35,016 nucleotides of DNA. Source: Arthrobacter sp. ISL-65 (lineage in GTDB: Bacteria; Actinomycetota; Actinomycetes; Actinomycetales; Micrococcaceae). The notes beneath the pieces were generated by a model, which was given only the letters and a program-made list of their open reading frames with translations, made no database searches and had not been told where the DNA came from. The stretch covers positions 1-35,016 of the forward strand of contig NZ_JAGGPN010000065.1 in the NCBI RefSeq assembly GCF_018613795.1, read 5' to 3'. The translations under genes and the position numbers were made by a program. Positions 1-7,902 of the stretch are shown piece by piece (position 1 is the first letter of the stretch; each line of letters starts with the position of its first letter).

Positions 1-480
1 GCAACTTTTCAAACTTACCCGTTCCGGCGAAGCTTTGCAAATCGGCGTTTCCGCGATTTCCGCTTGCAGGAAAGGTCCCCGGCCCGTCCGCGGCGCACCG
101 TTCAGTGCGCCATTTTTCAGGCTGTTAGAAAGGGGGTCGGTCGCTATCTTTCCGCATCAGCGGCGGCGACTCGAAAGACTCTACACGGCCCCCGTGGCCC
201 GCGCAAATCGGGCCCCGAGGTGCATTCTTCCCCGCTTTGGGCGGGGCGGGATCGCAACGCGCCCAGTCAGTCTCAGGCACCACCAGAATGCGCGTGACAG
301 AGGCCTGGCGTACTCTGCGGTAGCGAGGGCCGGACAATGGTCTGCGTGTGACCGGCTCAACTAGACAGAACAGTCTGTCTCGCATAAATTTCAGGTAGAT
401 CGCTGGCCGCTATGGGCAGAGATCCGTTATCGCTGAAGCAGAAACGGCGGATCAATGTGCATGCCTCAGAGGAGCCAAAA
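1..480. other. Non-coding leader region of the window
   Basis: No convincing gene is seen here. The short open frames lack ribosome binding sites and overlap each other on both strands. A small G/C hairpin (CCCCGC, five-base loop, GCGGGG) lies at 230-246. A palindrome at 363-380 is listed separately. The stretch probably holds the promoter of the small gene starting at 481. Confidence 0.5.
363..380. promoter_or_regulatory. Candidate operator palindrome
   Basis: The arms AGACAG and CTGTCT flank a six-base centre (AACAGT), about 100 bases upstream of the gene at 481. The form (short dyad, AGACA/TGTCT arms) is typical of TetR-type operators in actinobacteria. No TetR gene lies in the window, so the regulator is unknown. 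A similar dyad occurs at 11174-11189. Confidence 0.35.
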
Positions 481-738
481 ATGGATGCCACCCAGTTTCA
501 CTCATTCATCGCCGAAGCCCTGACTACCGAGCGGGAAACCGACACGGTCCTCGGCCCCGACGAGCTCTATGGCCTCTACACCAGCTGGTGCCTGATTCAT
601 GAGTTGCAGCCAGCCGCCCCCGGCTCCTTGTTCACAGCCGTTAGGGAGCGCGGCATCGATCCGGAGAACTGCCAGCTGGCCATGACCGGCCCGGCAGCCG
701 CCGACTACATCCTGGCGAGCGCCCCCAGCCTCATCTAG
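481..738 (+). CDS. Small hypothetical protein, 85 aa
   Basis: I do not recognise a named family. The frame is open further upstream, to 412, but ATG 481 is preceded by GAGGAG seven bases away, which decides the start. The protein is acidic and soluble, without a signal peptide or membrane segment. Its middle (DELYGLYTSWC, then SLFTAVRERGI) has the rhythm of a small winged-helix fold like those at the C-terminus of D5-type primases, where a Y..W helix is followed by an FxxxLRERG helix; this is only a resemblance. The gene is monocistronic and ends in a strong terminator eight bases past the stop. Confidence 0.75.
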   Translation: MDATQFHSFIAEALTTERETDTVLGPDELYGLYTSWCLIHELQPAAPGSLFTAVRERGIDPENCQLAMTGPAAADYILASAPSLI

Positions 739-745
739 GCCAAAC

Positions 746-781
746 CACCGAAAGAGCCGATGCAAGTCGGCTCTTTCGGTG
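746..781 (+). terminator. Strong intrinsic terminator-type hairpin
   Basis: A perfect 15-bp stem (746-760 with 767-781, arms beginning CACCGAAAGAGCCGA) closes on the six-base loop TGCAAG. It lies just after the stop of the 481 gene. There is no long T-run after it, as is common in high-GC actinobacteria. Confidence 0.85.
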
Positions 782-879
782 TACCCAAAACTCTGCATCT
801 GGCGCACACTGCTGTCACACCGCTTCAACGCACGAATATCGCCGGCCCCGGGGGCCCGGCGGGAAAATCAAGGTATCTC

Positions 880-2277
880 ATGGCCGTACAACCCGGCATT
901 GCAGAAGGCGCAGTCATCGGCGGAAGGTACCGGGTGGCCGAACAGATCGGTTCCGGCGCCATGGCCAACGTATACCGGGCGGTCGACGAGTCCCTCGAGC
1001 GCGAGGTGGCCCTCAAAGTCATCAACAGAAGCAACGCCGCTCATGAAACAGCATGGGATGACGACGCCGAAGTCAAAGTCCTTGCGGCCCTGAACCACCA
1101 CAGCCTGATCACACTCCTTGACGCCGGGGTGGACCGGGAAGAGCCAGGCCGCACCCGCATTTACCTGGTCATGGAGCTGGTGGAAGGCCCGGATCTCAAG
1201 CGCCGCCTCGGCGAAGGCCCGCTGTCCTCCCGCCACACGGCTGAGATCGGCTACGACGTGGCGGATGCCCTGGCCTACATACATGAAAGTGGCGTGGTTC
1301 ACCGGGACGTGAAGCCGGGCAACATCCTGGTCTTCGACTACCAGCACGACGCCGCCCGGATGCACGCAAAACTGACGGATTTCGGCATCGCGCTCATGGC
1401 TGACGCGCCGGACCTGCACGACGGCGGCTTCCTTGGCACCGCGGGCTACCTCAGCCCGGAGCAGGCGAAGGCAGAGCCCCTGGGACCACCAAGTGACGTG
1501 TACTCGCTGGGGCTGGTGCTGCTCGAGTCCCTGACCGGGCAGCAGGCCTTCCCGGGCGACCCCCTGCAGAGCGCCCTCGCCCGCCTGATGGACGACCCCC
1601 ACATTCCTGACGACGTCGAGCCTGAGTGGCGGCTCCTCCTGGCCGCCATGACAGCACGGAGCCCCGAGGACAGGCCGTCGACCACCGAGGTGAGCCAGGC
1701 CCTGTATGAGCTGTCCCTGAGCAGCCGTGGAAAGCACAAGGTTGACGCCACCGTCATTCCCGCCGACGAGGAAGCCCGGATGGAGGCCGTGCGCAGCTAC
1801 AGCATCCTCGACACTCCCCCGGACGGCGCCTTCGACAGGATCACTGCGCTGGCTTCCAGGCTGTTCTCGGTGCCGGTGGCCATCGTGTCGATCGTGGATC
1901 ATGACCGGATCTGGTTCAAGTCCCACCACGGCCTGGACGTGGAGCAGATCAGCAGGGATCCGGGACTCTGCGCGTCGGCAATCCTGCAGGACGATCTCTG
2001 GGTAGTGGAGAACGCGCCGGAGGACCCGCGGACGCTGCTCAATCCGCTGGTCGCTGGCGAGTTCGGCCTGAAGTTCTACGCCGGCGCTCCCCTGAAGACC
2101 CGGAGCGGCTACAACCTGGGCACCCTCTGCATCCTGGACTTCGAACCTCGCACCATGACCGACGGGGACAGCGCAAACCTGCGGGATCTGGCCGCGGTGG
2201 TCATGACGGACCTCGACCTGCGGCTTGAGGCGGCCGCCGGGATGCCTGCACCGCTGGATACCGGCGTCGTCACGTAG
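880..2277 (+). CDS. Ser/Thr protein kinase with C-terminal GAF domain
   Basis: A 465-residue cytoplasmic kinase of the bacterial Hanks (PknB) type. Visible kinase elements are the glycine loop IGSGAMANVY (residues 23-32), the ATP-anchoring Lys46 in VALKV, the catalytic loop HRDVKPGN with Asp143, and DFG at 167-169, followed by a GT.GYLSPEQ activation segment. The kinase domain covers roughly 16-280. Residues about 300-460 form a GAF domain, beginning near RSYSILDTPPDGAFDRI and ending with the typical GTLCILD strand. There is no transmembrane helix and there are no PASTA repeats, unlike the housekeeping PknB. I infer that a small ligand or redox signal at the GAF domain tunes the kinase. ATG 880 is chosen because the kinase fold starts right after it; the frame is open upstream from 760, but that segment overlaps the terminator. 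Confidence 0.9.
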   Translation: MAVQPGIAEGAVIGGRYRVAEQIGSGAMANVYRAVDESLEREVALKVINRSNAAHETAWDDDAEVKVLAALNHHSLITLLDAGVDREEPGRTRIYLVMELVEGPDLKRRLGEGPLSSRHTAEIGYDVADALAYIHESGVVHRDVKPGNILVFDYQHDAARMHAKLTDFGIALMADAPDLHDGGFLGTAGYLSPEQAKAEPLGPPSDVYSLGLVLLESLTGQQAFPGDPLQSALARLMDDPHIPDDVEPEWRLLLAAMTARSPEDRPSTTEVSQALYELSLSSRGKHKVDATVIPADEEARMEAVRSYSILDTPPDGAFDRITALASRLFSVPVAIVSIVDHDRIWFKSHHGLDVEQISRDPGLCASAILQDDLWVVENAPEDPRTLLNPLVAGEFGLKFYAGAPLKTRSGYNLGTLCILDFEPRTMTDGDSANLRDLAAVVMTDLDLRLEAAAGMPAPLDTGVVT

Positions 2278-2456
2278 GGGCGTAAACAGCGCCGCCGGTG
2301 CGGACCATGTAAGGACATGAGCCTTGTCGACGGCGGTCCCAAGCTTTCCCTAGGCTCCAGCCACAACCATGGAGGCAGTCTGAAAGCGCAATTGGGGGCG
2401 AATATGGACTTGCATTTCAGCTTAATTCCGGTCCCCAGCACACTGGGAGGTCGGGC

Positions 2457-4805
2457 GTGGCTATTCTGGACATCCATATCAACGACGGATTCGTTCCTAT
2501 GGTGGACGGATCGCTGGTTTACCATCGGGGGTTCGGGGAACGCCGCACGGCATTAAACGATCCGAACCCGGCGCTGGCCATGAGCCCGAGGGTCATCACC
2601 GCCAACGGACGGGTGGTGGCCAGCAGGACGTACCCGCTGGGCGCTCCTGTGCCGCCGCACGGGAGGCCCTCGCCGCTGCGGCCGGACCCGGCATTCCCCC
2701 GGCAGTTCCTTGCCCGGCGCGGCTATTGGGCCAGCTTCTTTCCGCCCCGGACGTTGATAGCGGAGACCGGGAGCACCATCGAGATCATGGTCCATAACAA
2801 CCTCGCGCAGCCGCACGAGATGCGGTTCCACCGTGCCGGACCGGGCGGGGCCGACGTCGGCTCCGGGCCGGTGGCGCCGGGCAAAGCGAAGCTGCTGCGG
2901 TTTCCGGCGCCCTTGCCCGGGACTTACGCGTACACGGACCCGGGCAACCAGCCCGTGGAACGGACACTTGGCCTGTACGGGGCCCTGGTGGTGATCGATC
3001 CCCGCAACGCGTGGCGGCTCGCGCCCGGCGCGGCGGAGTTCGAACGCCAGTGGCTGTGGCTGTGCCACGATGTGGACTCGAACTGGGCCCGGATCGCCTC
3101 GAGGGGGCAGACAGTCGATCCGCTCGCCACCCCGGCGGTGCCGGACTACTTCACCCTCAATGGGTTCGCCGGGTTCCAGTCGCTGGCAGTCACCGATGAT
3201 CTGGAGTTCAACGAGCGGCGGCATCAGGACACCCTTCCTTCAGGCCATCCGCGCGAGACGGATGTGCGCAACTTCAGCGCCTCCCCGTCAGCCGGTGCTG
3301 TCCGCACCGGACACCTCATGAGGATGGTCAATGCCGGCATCGCGGACCACCAGCTCCACTACCACGGCAACCATGTGTGGACCGTCCGCGCGAACGGTCT
3401 CGACTTTCCACGGTCCAACGGCCGGGTATCTGCCCAGGGCGAAGTGCAGCTCCAGCAGTGGGAGGACACCGTCCAGCTGCGGCCGCTGGAACGCAAGGAG
3501 GCCATACTTCCGGTCAGGCGGCCGCCGGAGGTGATCGATCAGGTATGGAACGCGAGGACCGAGGACTGGACCTACCCCATGCACTGCCATGCGGAGCCGT
3601 CCCAGACGGCGCGCGGCGGCTTGTACCCGGGCGGGCTCGTGGCGGACTGGGTGCTGGCCGCTCAGCCCGCCCCGGCGCAAGGGACGCCGCCTACGGCCGT
3701 AGATTCACACCACACCTTCAGGAGCCAGGTGGAATTCTCATCCGACCAACCGCATGAGGGCAGCCCGGAAACCGAGTTTGCCCTGAAGCCTGACGTCTCC
3801 CTGGAGCTGGATTTCTTCAACAGAAAGTTCGACTTCCCTGACGGTTCCGAGCATGAGATGTGGAGCTTCGAGGGCAACAAATTCGGCCGCCAGATCCCCG
3901 GCACAACGGTGCGGATGCAGGAGGGCCAACTGTTCCAGTCCACGATCAAGCCCAGCAAGAGGGTGCACACCATCCACTGGCACGGCATCGAACCGGACCC
4001 CCGAAACGACGGCGTGGGCCACACCTCCTTCGAGGTTACCGGCCATTACACGTACCAGTGGAGGGCGGACGTGCCCGAAAGCGGCAACCCCAACCGCGGC
4101 TCGGCGGGAACCTACTTCTACCACTGCCACGTCAACACTCCGCTCCACGTCCAGATGGGCATGTTCGGCCCGATCGTCGTCGACCCAGCGCCCAATCCCG
4201 CTAAGCCGGCGCCGGCCGGTACCCGCCGGCATTCATTCGAGGGTCCCTTGTATGACATCGCCACGGAAACCCTGATCGCGCCGTACTCCCTCGATCCGCG
4301 ATGGCACGAACTGAACCATGCAGCGGGGCTTAACGGCGAGGACGCGGGGCTGAACCGCTTCGAGCCCAAACACTTCTTCCTCCTCGGCGGCAACATCCCC
4401 AACCGGCCAAGGGGCGACGACATCGTTTGGGCAATCTCCCAGATGCGGGCCAACGTGGTTCGGACCGGCAAGTCTCCGACGCTGGTGCGCATGGTGAACG
4501 TCGATTACTTCCCCACACTGACCACGATCACGGACGCGGCGGGCAGGCCAGCCAGGATCGCCGAGCTGGTCGCTCACGACGGACGGCCCTTCTGGACCAC
4601 CCTCAGCCCCACGGGCCCTGCGGTGCAGCCGTCGATCGCGGGAAATCCGCTCCTGACCAACGTCATCAAATCCGGTGCCGCGGAAAAGTTCGACTTTCTG
4701 CTGCGCCCTGCGGCTCCCGGCAAGTACACCATCAGCGTCCAGTTCCTGCACTGGATCACGTCAAAGGTTCTCGCCACCAGGACTGTAACGGTCACGGCTG
4801 TCTGA
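2457..4805 (+). CDS. Four-domain multicopper oxidase
   Basis: A 782-residue oxidase that should couple one-electron oxidation of a substrate to reduction of O2. It starts at GTG with GGGAGG six bases upstream. No signal peptide is visible. Four cupredoxin-like segments can be traced. Segment 1 (about 95-190) lacks copper ligands. Segment 2 carries HxxHxH at H298/H301/H303 and HCH at 376-378, but Ser and Gly stand where the type 1 His and Met should follow. Segment 3 carries HxxHxH at H504/H507/H509 and HCH at 556-558, followed by H564 and M569, a full type 1 site. Segment 4 (about 660-782) lacks ligands. The eight His of a trinuclear centre are therefore split between segments 2 and 3. The substrate (metal ion, phenol) cannot be told. 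A ZIP-type metal transporter lies downstream on the other strand. Confidence 0.9.
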   Translation: MAILDIHINDGFVPMVDGSLVYHRGFGERRTALNDPNPALAMSPRVITANGRVVASRTYPLGAPVPPHGRPSPLRPDPAFPRQFLARRGYWASFFPPRTLIAETGSTIEIMVHNNLAQPHEMRFHRAGPGGADVGSGPVAPGKAKLLRFPAPLPGTYAYTDPGNQPVERTLGLYGALVVIDPRNAWRLAPGAAEFERQWLWLCHDVDSNWARIASRGQTVDPLATPAVPDYFTLNGFAGFQSLAVTDDLEFNERRHQDTLPSGHPRETDVRNFSASPSAGAVRTGHLMRMVNAGIADHQLHYHGNHVWTVRANGLDFPRSNGRVSAQGEVQLQQWEDTVQLRPLERKEAILPVRRPPEVIDQVWNARTEDWTYPMHCHAEPSQTARGGLYPGGLVADWVLAAQPAPAQGTPPTAVDSHHTFRSQVEFSSDQPHEGSPETEFALKPDVSLELDFFNRKFDFPDGSEHEMWSFEGNKFGRQIPGTTVRMQEGQLFQSTIKPSKRVHTIHWHGIEPDPRNDGVGHTSFEVTGHYTYQWRADVPESGNPNRGSAGTYFYHCHVNTPLHVQMGMFGPIVVDPAPNPAKPAPAGTRRHSFEGPLYDIATETLIAPYSLDPRWHELNHAAGLNGEDAGLNRFEPKHFFLLGGNIPNRPRGDDIVWAISQMRANVVRTGKSPTLVRMVNVDYFPTLTTITDAAGRPARIAELVAHDGRPFWTTLSPTGPAVQPSIAGNPLLTNVIKSGAAEKFDFLLRPAAPGKYTISVQFLHWITSKVLATRTVTVTAV

Positions 4806-4825
4806 CCGGTCCGCTCGGACCGGTC
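4804..4825. terminator. Hairpin between convergent genes
   Basis: A perfect inverted repeat, GACCGGTCCG-CT-CGGACCGGTC, overlaps the last bases of the oxidase stop codon. It is symmetric and lies between two convergent genes, so it could serve both strands. Confidence 0.7.
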
Positions 4826-4886
4826 GTTAAAGCTCGACGGCGGGTGGACGCCAGCGTCGCCGGCCACCCGTCGTCGGGGTCACCAG

Positions 4887-5642
4887 CTAGCCGCCAACGT
4901 GGTGGATGGTGAAGGCGGAGAGGAAGCCCACGGCGGCCACCAGGCCGGTGAGGTTGTGGTGCTCCTCGAAGGCCTCAGGGATCATCGTGTCCGCGAGCAT
5001 GGCGAGGATCCCGCCGGCGGCGACGGCGGTGATGAAGGCGACCATGCTGTCGGGCGCGGTTTCCAGGGCGGTGTAGCCGATCAGCGACGCGAGCCCGCAG
5101 AGCAGGGCGATGCCGCCCCATACGCCGAAGACGTATTTGGCGCCGCGCCCGGCCTTCTTCATGCCTGCCGTGCTGGACAGCCCTTCCGGGATGTTCGAGA
5201 TGAAGACGGCGGTGAGCATGGCCGGGCTCACCGTGCCTGCGGTGACGAGGCCCAGGCCGAGGACCACCGATTCAGGGATGCCGTCCAGGAGTGCTCCGAC
5301 GGCGATGGCCGTGCCGCTGCCCGGATCGTCCTTTTCGGAGGGCTGCTGGTCCTTGGAGCGCTTCCGGTGTTTGGCTCCGGAGCGGGCCAGCAACGCGTTG
5401 GCGCCCACGTAGACCACCGCGCCGGCAAGGAAGCCGAGGACCGTGGGCCAGAGTCCCCCGCCCTGCACAGCCTCGTCCACGAGTTCGAACGCCAGCGCGG
5501 AGATGAGCACGCCGGCGCCGAACGCCATGATCGAGGAGACAAGCTTGGCGGGGATGTTCCATTTCCAGGACAGTCCCGAGCCGAGAACCAGCGCTCCGCC
5601 GGCCAGAGTTCCCCAAAACAGCGCCTGGGCCCACATGGGCAT
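4887..5642 (-). CDS. ZIP-family divalent metal transporter
   Basis: A 251-residue integral membrane protein of the ZIP family (ZupT/GufA-like), expected to move zinc or another divalent metal across the inner membrane. It has about eight hydrophobic segments and a charged cytoplasmic loop between the third and fourth (about residues 88-112, rich in Lys, Arg, Asp and Glu). The two signature helices read LDGIPES (D120 onward) and SNIPEG. The metal-binding Glu of each PE pair is kept, while the His seen in many ZIPs is replaced by Asp and Ser, a variant I believe is common in Gram-positive homologues. The start at 5642 is supported by a purine-rich GGGGAAGG about nine bases upstream; the frame is open to 5723, but that extension looks non-coding. 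The gene converges on the oxidase. Confidence 0.85.
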   Translation of the reverse strand: MPMWAQALFWGTLAGGALVLGSGLSWKWNIPAKLVSSIMAFGAGVLISALAFELVDEAVQGGGLWPTVLGFLAGAVVYVGANALLARSGAKHRKRSKDQQPSEKDDPGSGTAIAVGALLDGIPESVVLGLGLVTAGTVSPAMLTAVFISNIPEGLSSTAGMKKAGRGAKYVFGVWGGIALLCGLASLIGYTALETAPDSMVAFITAVAAGGILAMLADTMIPEAFEEHHNLTGLVAAVGFLSAFTIHHVGG

Positions 5643-5775
5643 GAGTGTCCGCCTTCCCCGGCCGTGAGGCCTCGTTGAGCTGAGGGCGGAGCCGATACCG
5701 TGCCCGTCCCCCGTCACGAGCATTCTCGCAGACGGGAAGAATGAACCCGCGGCGGCAGGCCGCAGACGCGGCAGG

Positions 5776-6915
5776 TCAGTTGCCGGCGGTCAGCCTGCCG
5801 GGGCGGAGCCGGTGCCAGCCGCGGGTGATGCTTGCCCAGATCGCCCACATGGTGGCCGCGGCTGCGGAGAGTGTCAATGCAGCTGTGACCGCCTGGCCGG
5901 CGGCGAAGTACCGGATGGTGAGTCCTGTGAGGTAGGCCAGCCCGACGGCGGCCGCCGCACCCAACACGAACAGCACCAGTCCCGCTGTGGTGCTGGATGC
6001 GCGCTTCGCGGCTCTCGGTTTGGCGGTCGCGTTCGGTTCAATGCGGTCAATGTCAGAGCGCTCAAAGTCGGGGCGCTCAACCTCGGCCCGACTCAGCTGC
6101 AGCAGGTCAGCGCTGCAGGCCCCAGCGTTCTCGGCGTTAACCGTGCCGGCCTCAGCGGTGCCGCCGTCGTCGGCAACCAGGTGCGGAACGGCGTCGTGCA
6201 CCGCCACGGCGAGGTTGGCGTCGGGCGCCACGGCCGCGAAGTTGGCACCGGGCTCGCCGAGTCCCTCAGGCGCGTCGCCAGCTCCCTCACGTCCGGCGGA
6301 GGGTGATTCAGCCTCCGGGTCGGCGTCGGTGCGGACGCGCCGGCCACGGCGGCGCTTGCCGACCGCCGTCGTCGGCCCTTCCCAGGCCTCGGCCAGAGTG
6401 GTGAGTCCGCGCGTGGCAGCGATGGCGAGCACTATCTGGGCGCAGGCCAGCGCGTGGGAGCGGGGCTCGTGGCGCTCAACGGGCGGAAGATCCAGCGCGG
6501 CCAGCACGTCGCTGAGGCGGTGCCGCGGGAGGGTCAGGTGGTCCTCCGCGAGGTGCAGCGCGCAGTAGAAGTCCTTCGCCGGCAGGTCCAGATGCTGGTG
6601 CTCGGTGGCTTTGCGCATCACGGAGGCGTCGTAGGCGGCATCGAAAGCCACGATCGGATCCTCGGAGACGAAGTGCAGAATGCCCTCCAGGGACATCTCC
6701 CAGTCGGCGGCGTTCTGGACGTCCGGTTCGGCGATGCCGTGGAGCTCCACGTTGATGGGATCAAAGTCGTCGATGCCGGGCGGCGGCTTGATGAGCCACG
6801 ACGCCGTGTCCACGATGCGTCCGTCCCGGACCTTCACCAGGCCGACGGCGCATGCCGAGCCGCGGTGGCTGTTGGCCGTTTCGAAGTCGATGGCCGTAAA
6901 ACTGATTCCTGACAT
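5776..6915 (-). CDS. Membrane-anchored DEDDh 3'-5' exonuclease-like protein
   Basis: A 379-residue protein. Residues 1-165 match the DnaQ/Pol III epsilon-type exonuclease fold: AIDFET with D10 and E12 (Exo I), AFDAAYDASVM with D96 (Exo II), and RHEPRSHALACAQI with H149 (Exo III). In Exo III the final metal-binding Asp, expected five residues after the His, is His154 (codon CAC). Residues about 170-305 form a low-complexity acidic and Ala-rich linker. Two hydrophobic helices follow (about 312-331 and 341-362), ending in a basic tail. This topology would keep the nuclease domain in the cytoplasm at the membrane. The start at 6915 has a clear GGGGAGG upstream. Activity is uncertain because of the substitution. 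Confidence 0.85.
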   Translation of the reverse strand: MSGISFTAIDFETANSHRGSACAVGLVKVRDGRIVDTASWLIKPPPGIDDFDPINVELHGIAEPDVQNAADWEMSLEGILHFVSEDPIVAFDAAYDASVMRKATEHQHLDLPAKDFYCALHLAEDHLTLPRHRLSDVLAALDLPPVERHEPRSHALACAQIVLAIAATRGLTTLAEAWEGPTTAVGKRRRGRRVRTDADPEAESPSAGREGAGDAPEGLGEPGANFAAVAPDANLAVAVHDAVPHLVADDGGTAEAGTVNAENAGACSADLLQLSRAEVERPDFERSDIDRIEPNATAKPRAAKRASSTTAGLVLFVLGAAAAVGLAYLTGLTIRYFAAGQAVTAALTLSAAAATMWAIWASITRGWHRLRPGRLTAGN

Positions 6916-7106
6916 CTTCGCCTCCCCAGGGCATTGCACGGGAGGTCCCAAGCGCCGTTGCTTGTGACCTCCCGCACATGACTTCGCTATTCTTGCAGAA
7001 GCAATGCCGGATTACATTCTCGGCGGAAATGTGTCGTGCATCATTCGGCCAATGAAAAGACCGTTGACAGTCCGCCCCCGGTTAGGGTGCCGGTGGGGAG
7101 CGAAAC

Positions 7107-7379
7107 CTAGCGCCCCGGGTTCGGATCCACACCCTCCGCGACGGGCAGTCCGCCGTCCTCCTGGGCACCGGCAACGTCCCGGCCGTCCGCCGTCGGAGTT
7201 GCCGCCTGCGTGACCGTCTCATCGTTTTGCGGATGGTCCTTTTGGCGGGCTTCCTGAAGATGCTGTTCCAGTTTCTCTTCGGCATCCCGGCGGCGCTGAC
7301 CAACGGTGCGCATCTGCTGGGTGGTGGGTGCCGCGTGTGCGTGCAGGTGCGGCCCATGGTCCGGAGGGAACTCGCTCAT
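7107..7379 (-). CDS. Small hydrophilic hypothetical protein, 90 aa
   Basis: No family recognised. The protein is charged, His-rich near the start (HGPHLHAHA), and has a short predicted coiled-coil or helix (QRRRDAEEKLEQHLQEARQ), then a disordered Thr/Ala/Asp tail. No signal or membrane segment. ATG 7379 is chosen over the open frame to 7430 because GGGAGGA precedes it at good spacing. It is transcribed away from the GYD gene at 7524, with 144 bases between them. Confidence 0.6.
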   Translation of the reverse strand: MSEFPPDHGPHLHAHAAPTTQQMRTVGQRRRDAEEKLEQHLQEARQKDHPQNDETVTQAATPTADGRDVAGAQEDGGLPVAEGVDPNPGR

Positions 7380-7523
7380 ATTGGAATCCTCCCACCGGAC
7401 GGGCCGGGTGACTACCCATCTGAGCCGCACGCCCGCTGGCGAGAAATTCCGCCGTTGCTGGCCGCAGAGCGGCCTGCCATTCTGGGTGAATCCCGCTTCC
7501 GACGGCGAACGAAAGGCAAGACC

Positions 7524-7877
7524 ATGCCCCTCTATCTATCCAGGTTCAGCTATACCCCGGAAACGTGGGCAAGGCTGATCAGCAACCCGGAAGACCGTCG
7601 AAAGGCCGCGCAGGCCTACATCGAATCGGTCGGCGGGAAGCTCCACGGATTCTGGTACGCCTTCGGCACCCACGACGGCTACAACCTCTGGGAGGCTCCG
7701 GATAACGTGTCCATGGCGGCGGTAGCACTGGCAATCAGCGGAGGCGGAGCGCTGGGCTCATTTGAAACCACGGTGCTCATGACGGTCGAGGAAACGATGG
7801 ACGCAATGCGGCAGGCCGCGCATATCAAGTACCAGCCTCCCGGCACCGTAGAGCAGCCCGAGGTTACCGTCGACTGA
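7524..7877 (+). CDS. GYD-domain protein
   Basis: A 117-residue soluble protein. Its sequence (YLSRFSYTPETWARLISNPEDR at the start, then GGKLHGFWYAFGTHDGYNLWEAPD) is the pattern of the GYD domain family, small ferredoxin-fold proteins named for a Gly-Tyr-Asp motif. The family has no firmly established reaction. The frame is open upstream, but the family begins at this Met and the upstream part overlaps the divergent gene on the other strand. The C-terminal dozen residues (PPGTVEQPEVTVD) look disordered. Confidence 0.8.
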   Translation: MPLYLSRFSYTPETWARLISNPEDRRKAAQAYIESVGGKLHGFWYAFGTHDGYNLWEAPDNVSMAAVALAISGGGALGSFETTVLMTVEETMDAMRQAAHIKYQPPGTVEQPEVTVD

Positions 7878-7902
7878 GCCGGGCGCCGCCGGTGGAGCGG
7901 GC

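Noticed and set aside
35..385. Overlapping short frames on both strands at the window start
   Set aside because: None has a start signal or protein-like composition, and they contradict each other.
868..1929. Long open frame on the minus strand across the kinase gene
   Set aside because: It mirrors the codon bias of the real gene, has low-complexity His/Gly/Val content, no ribosome binding site and no recognisable domain.
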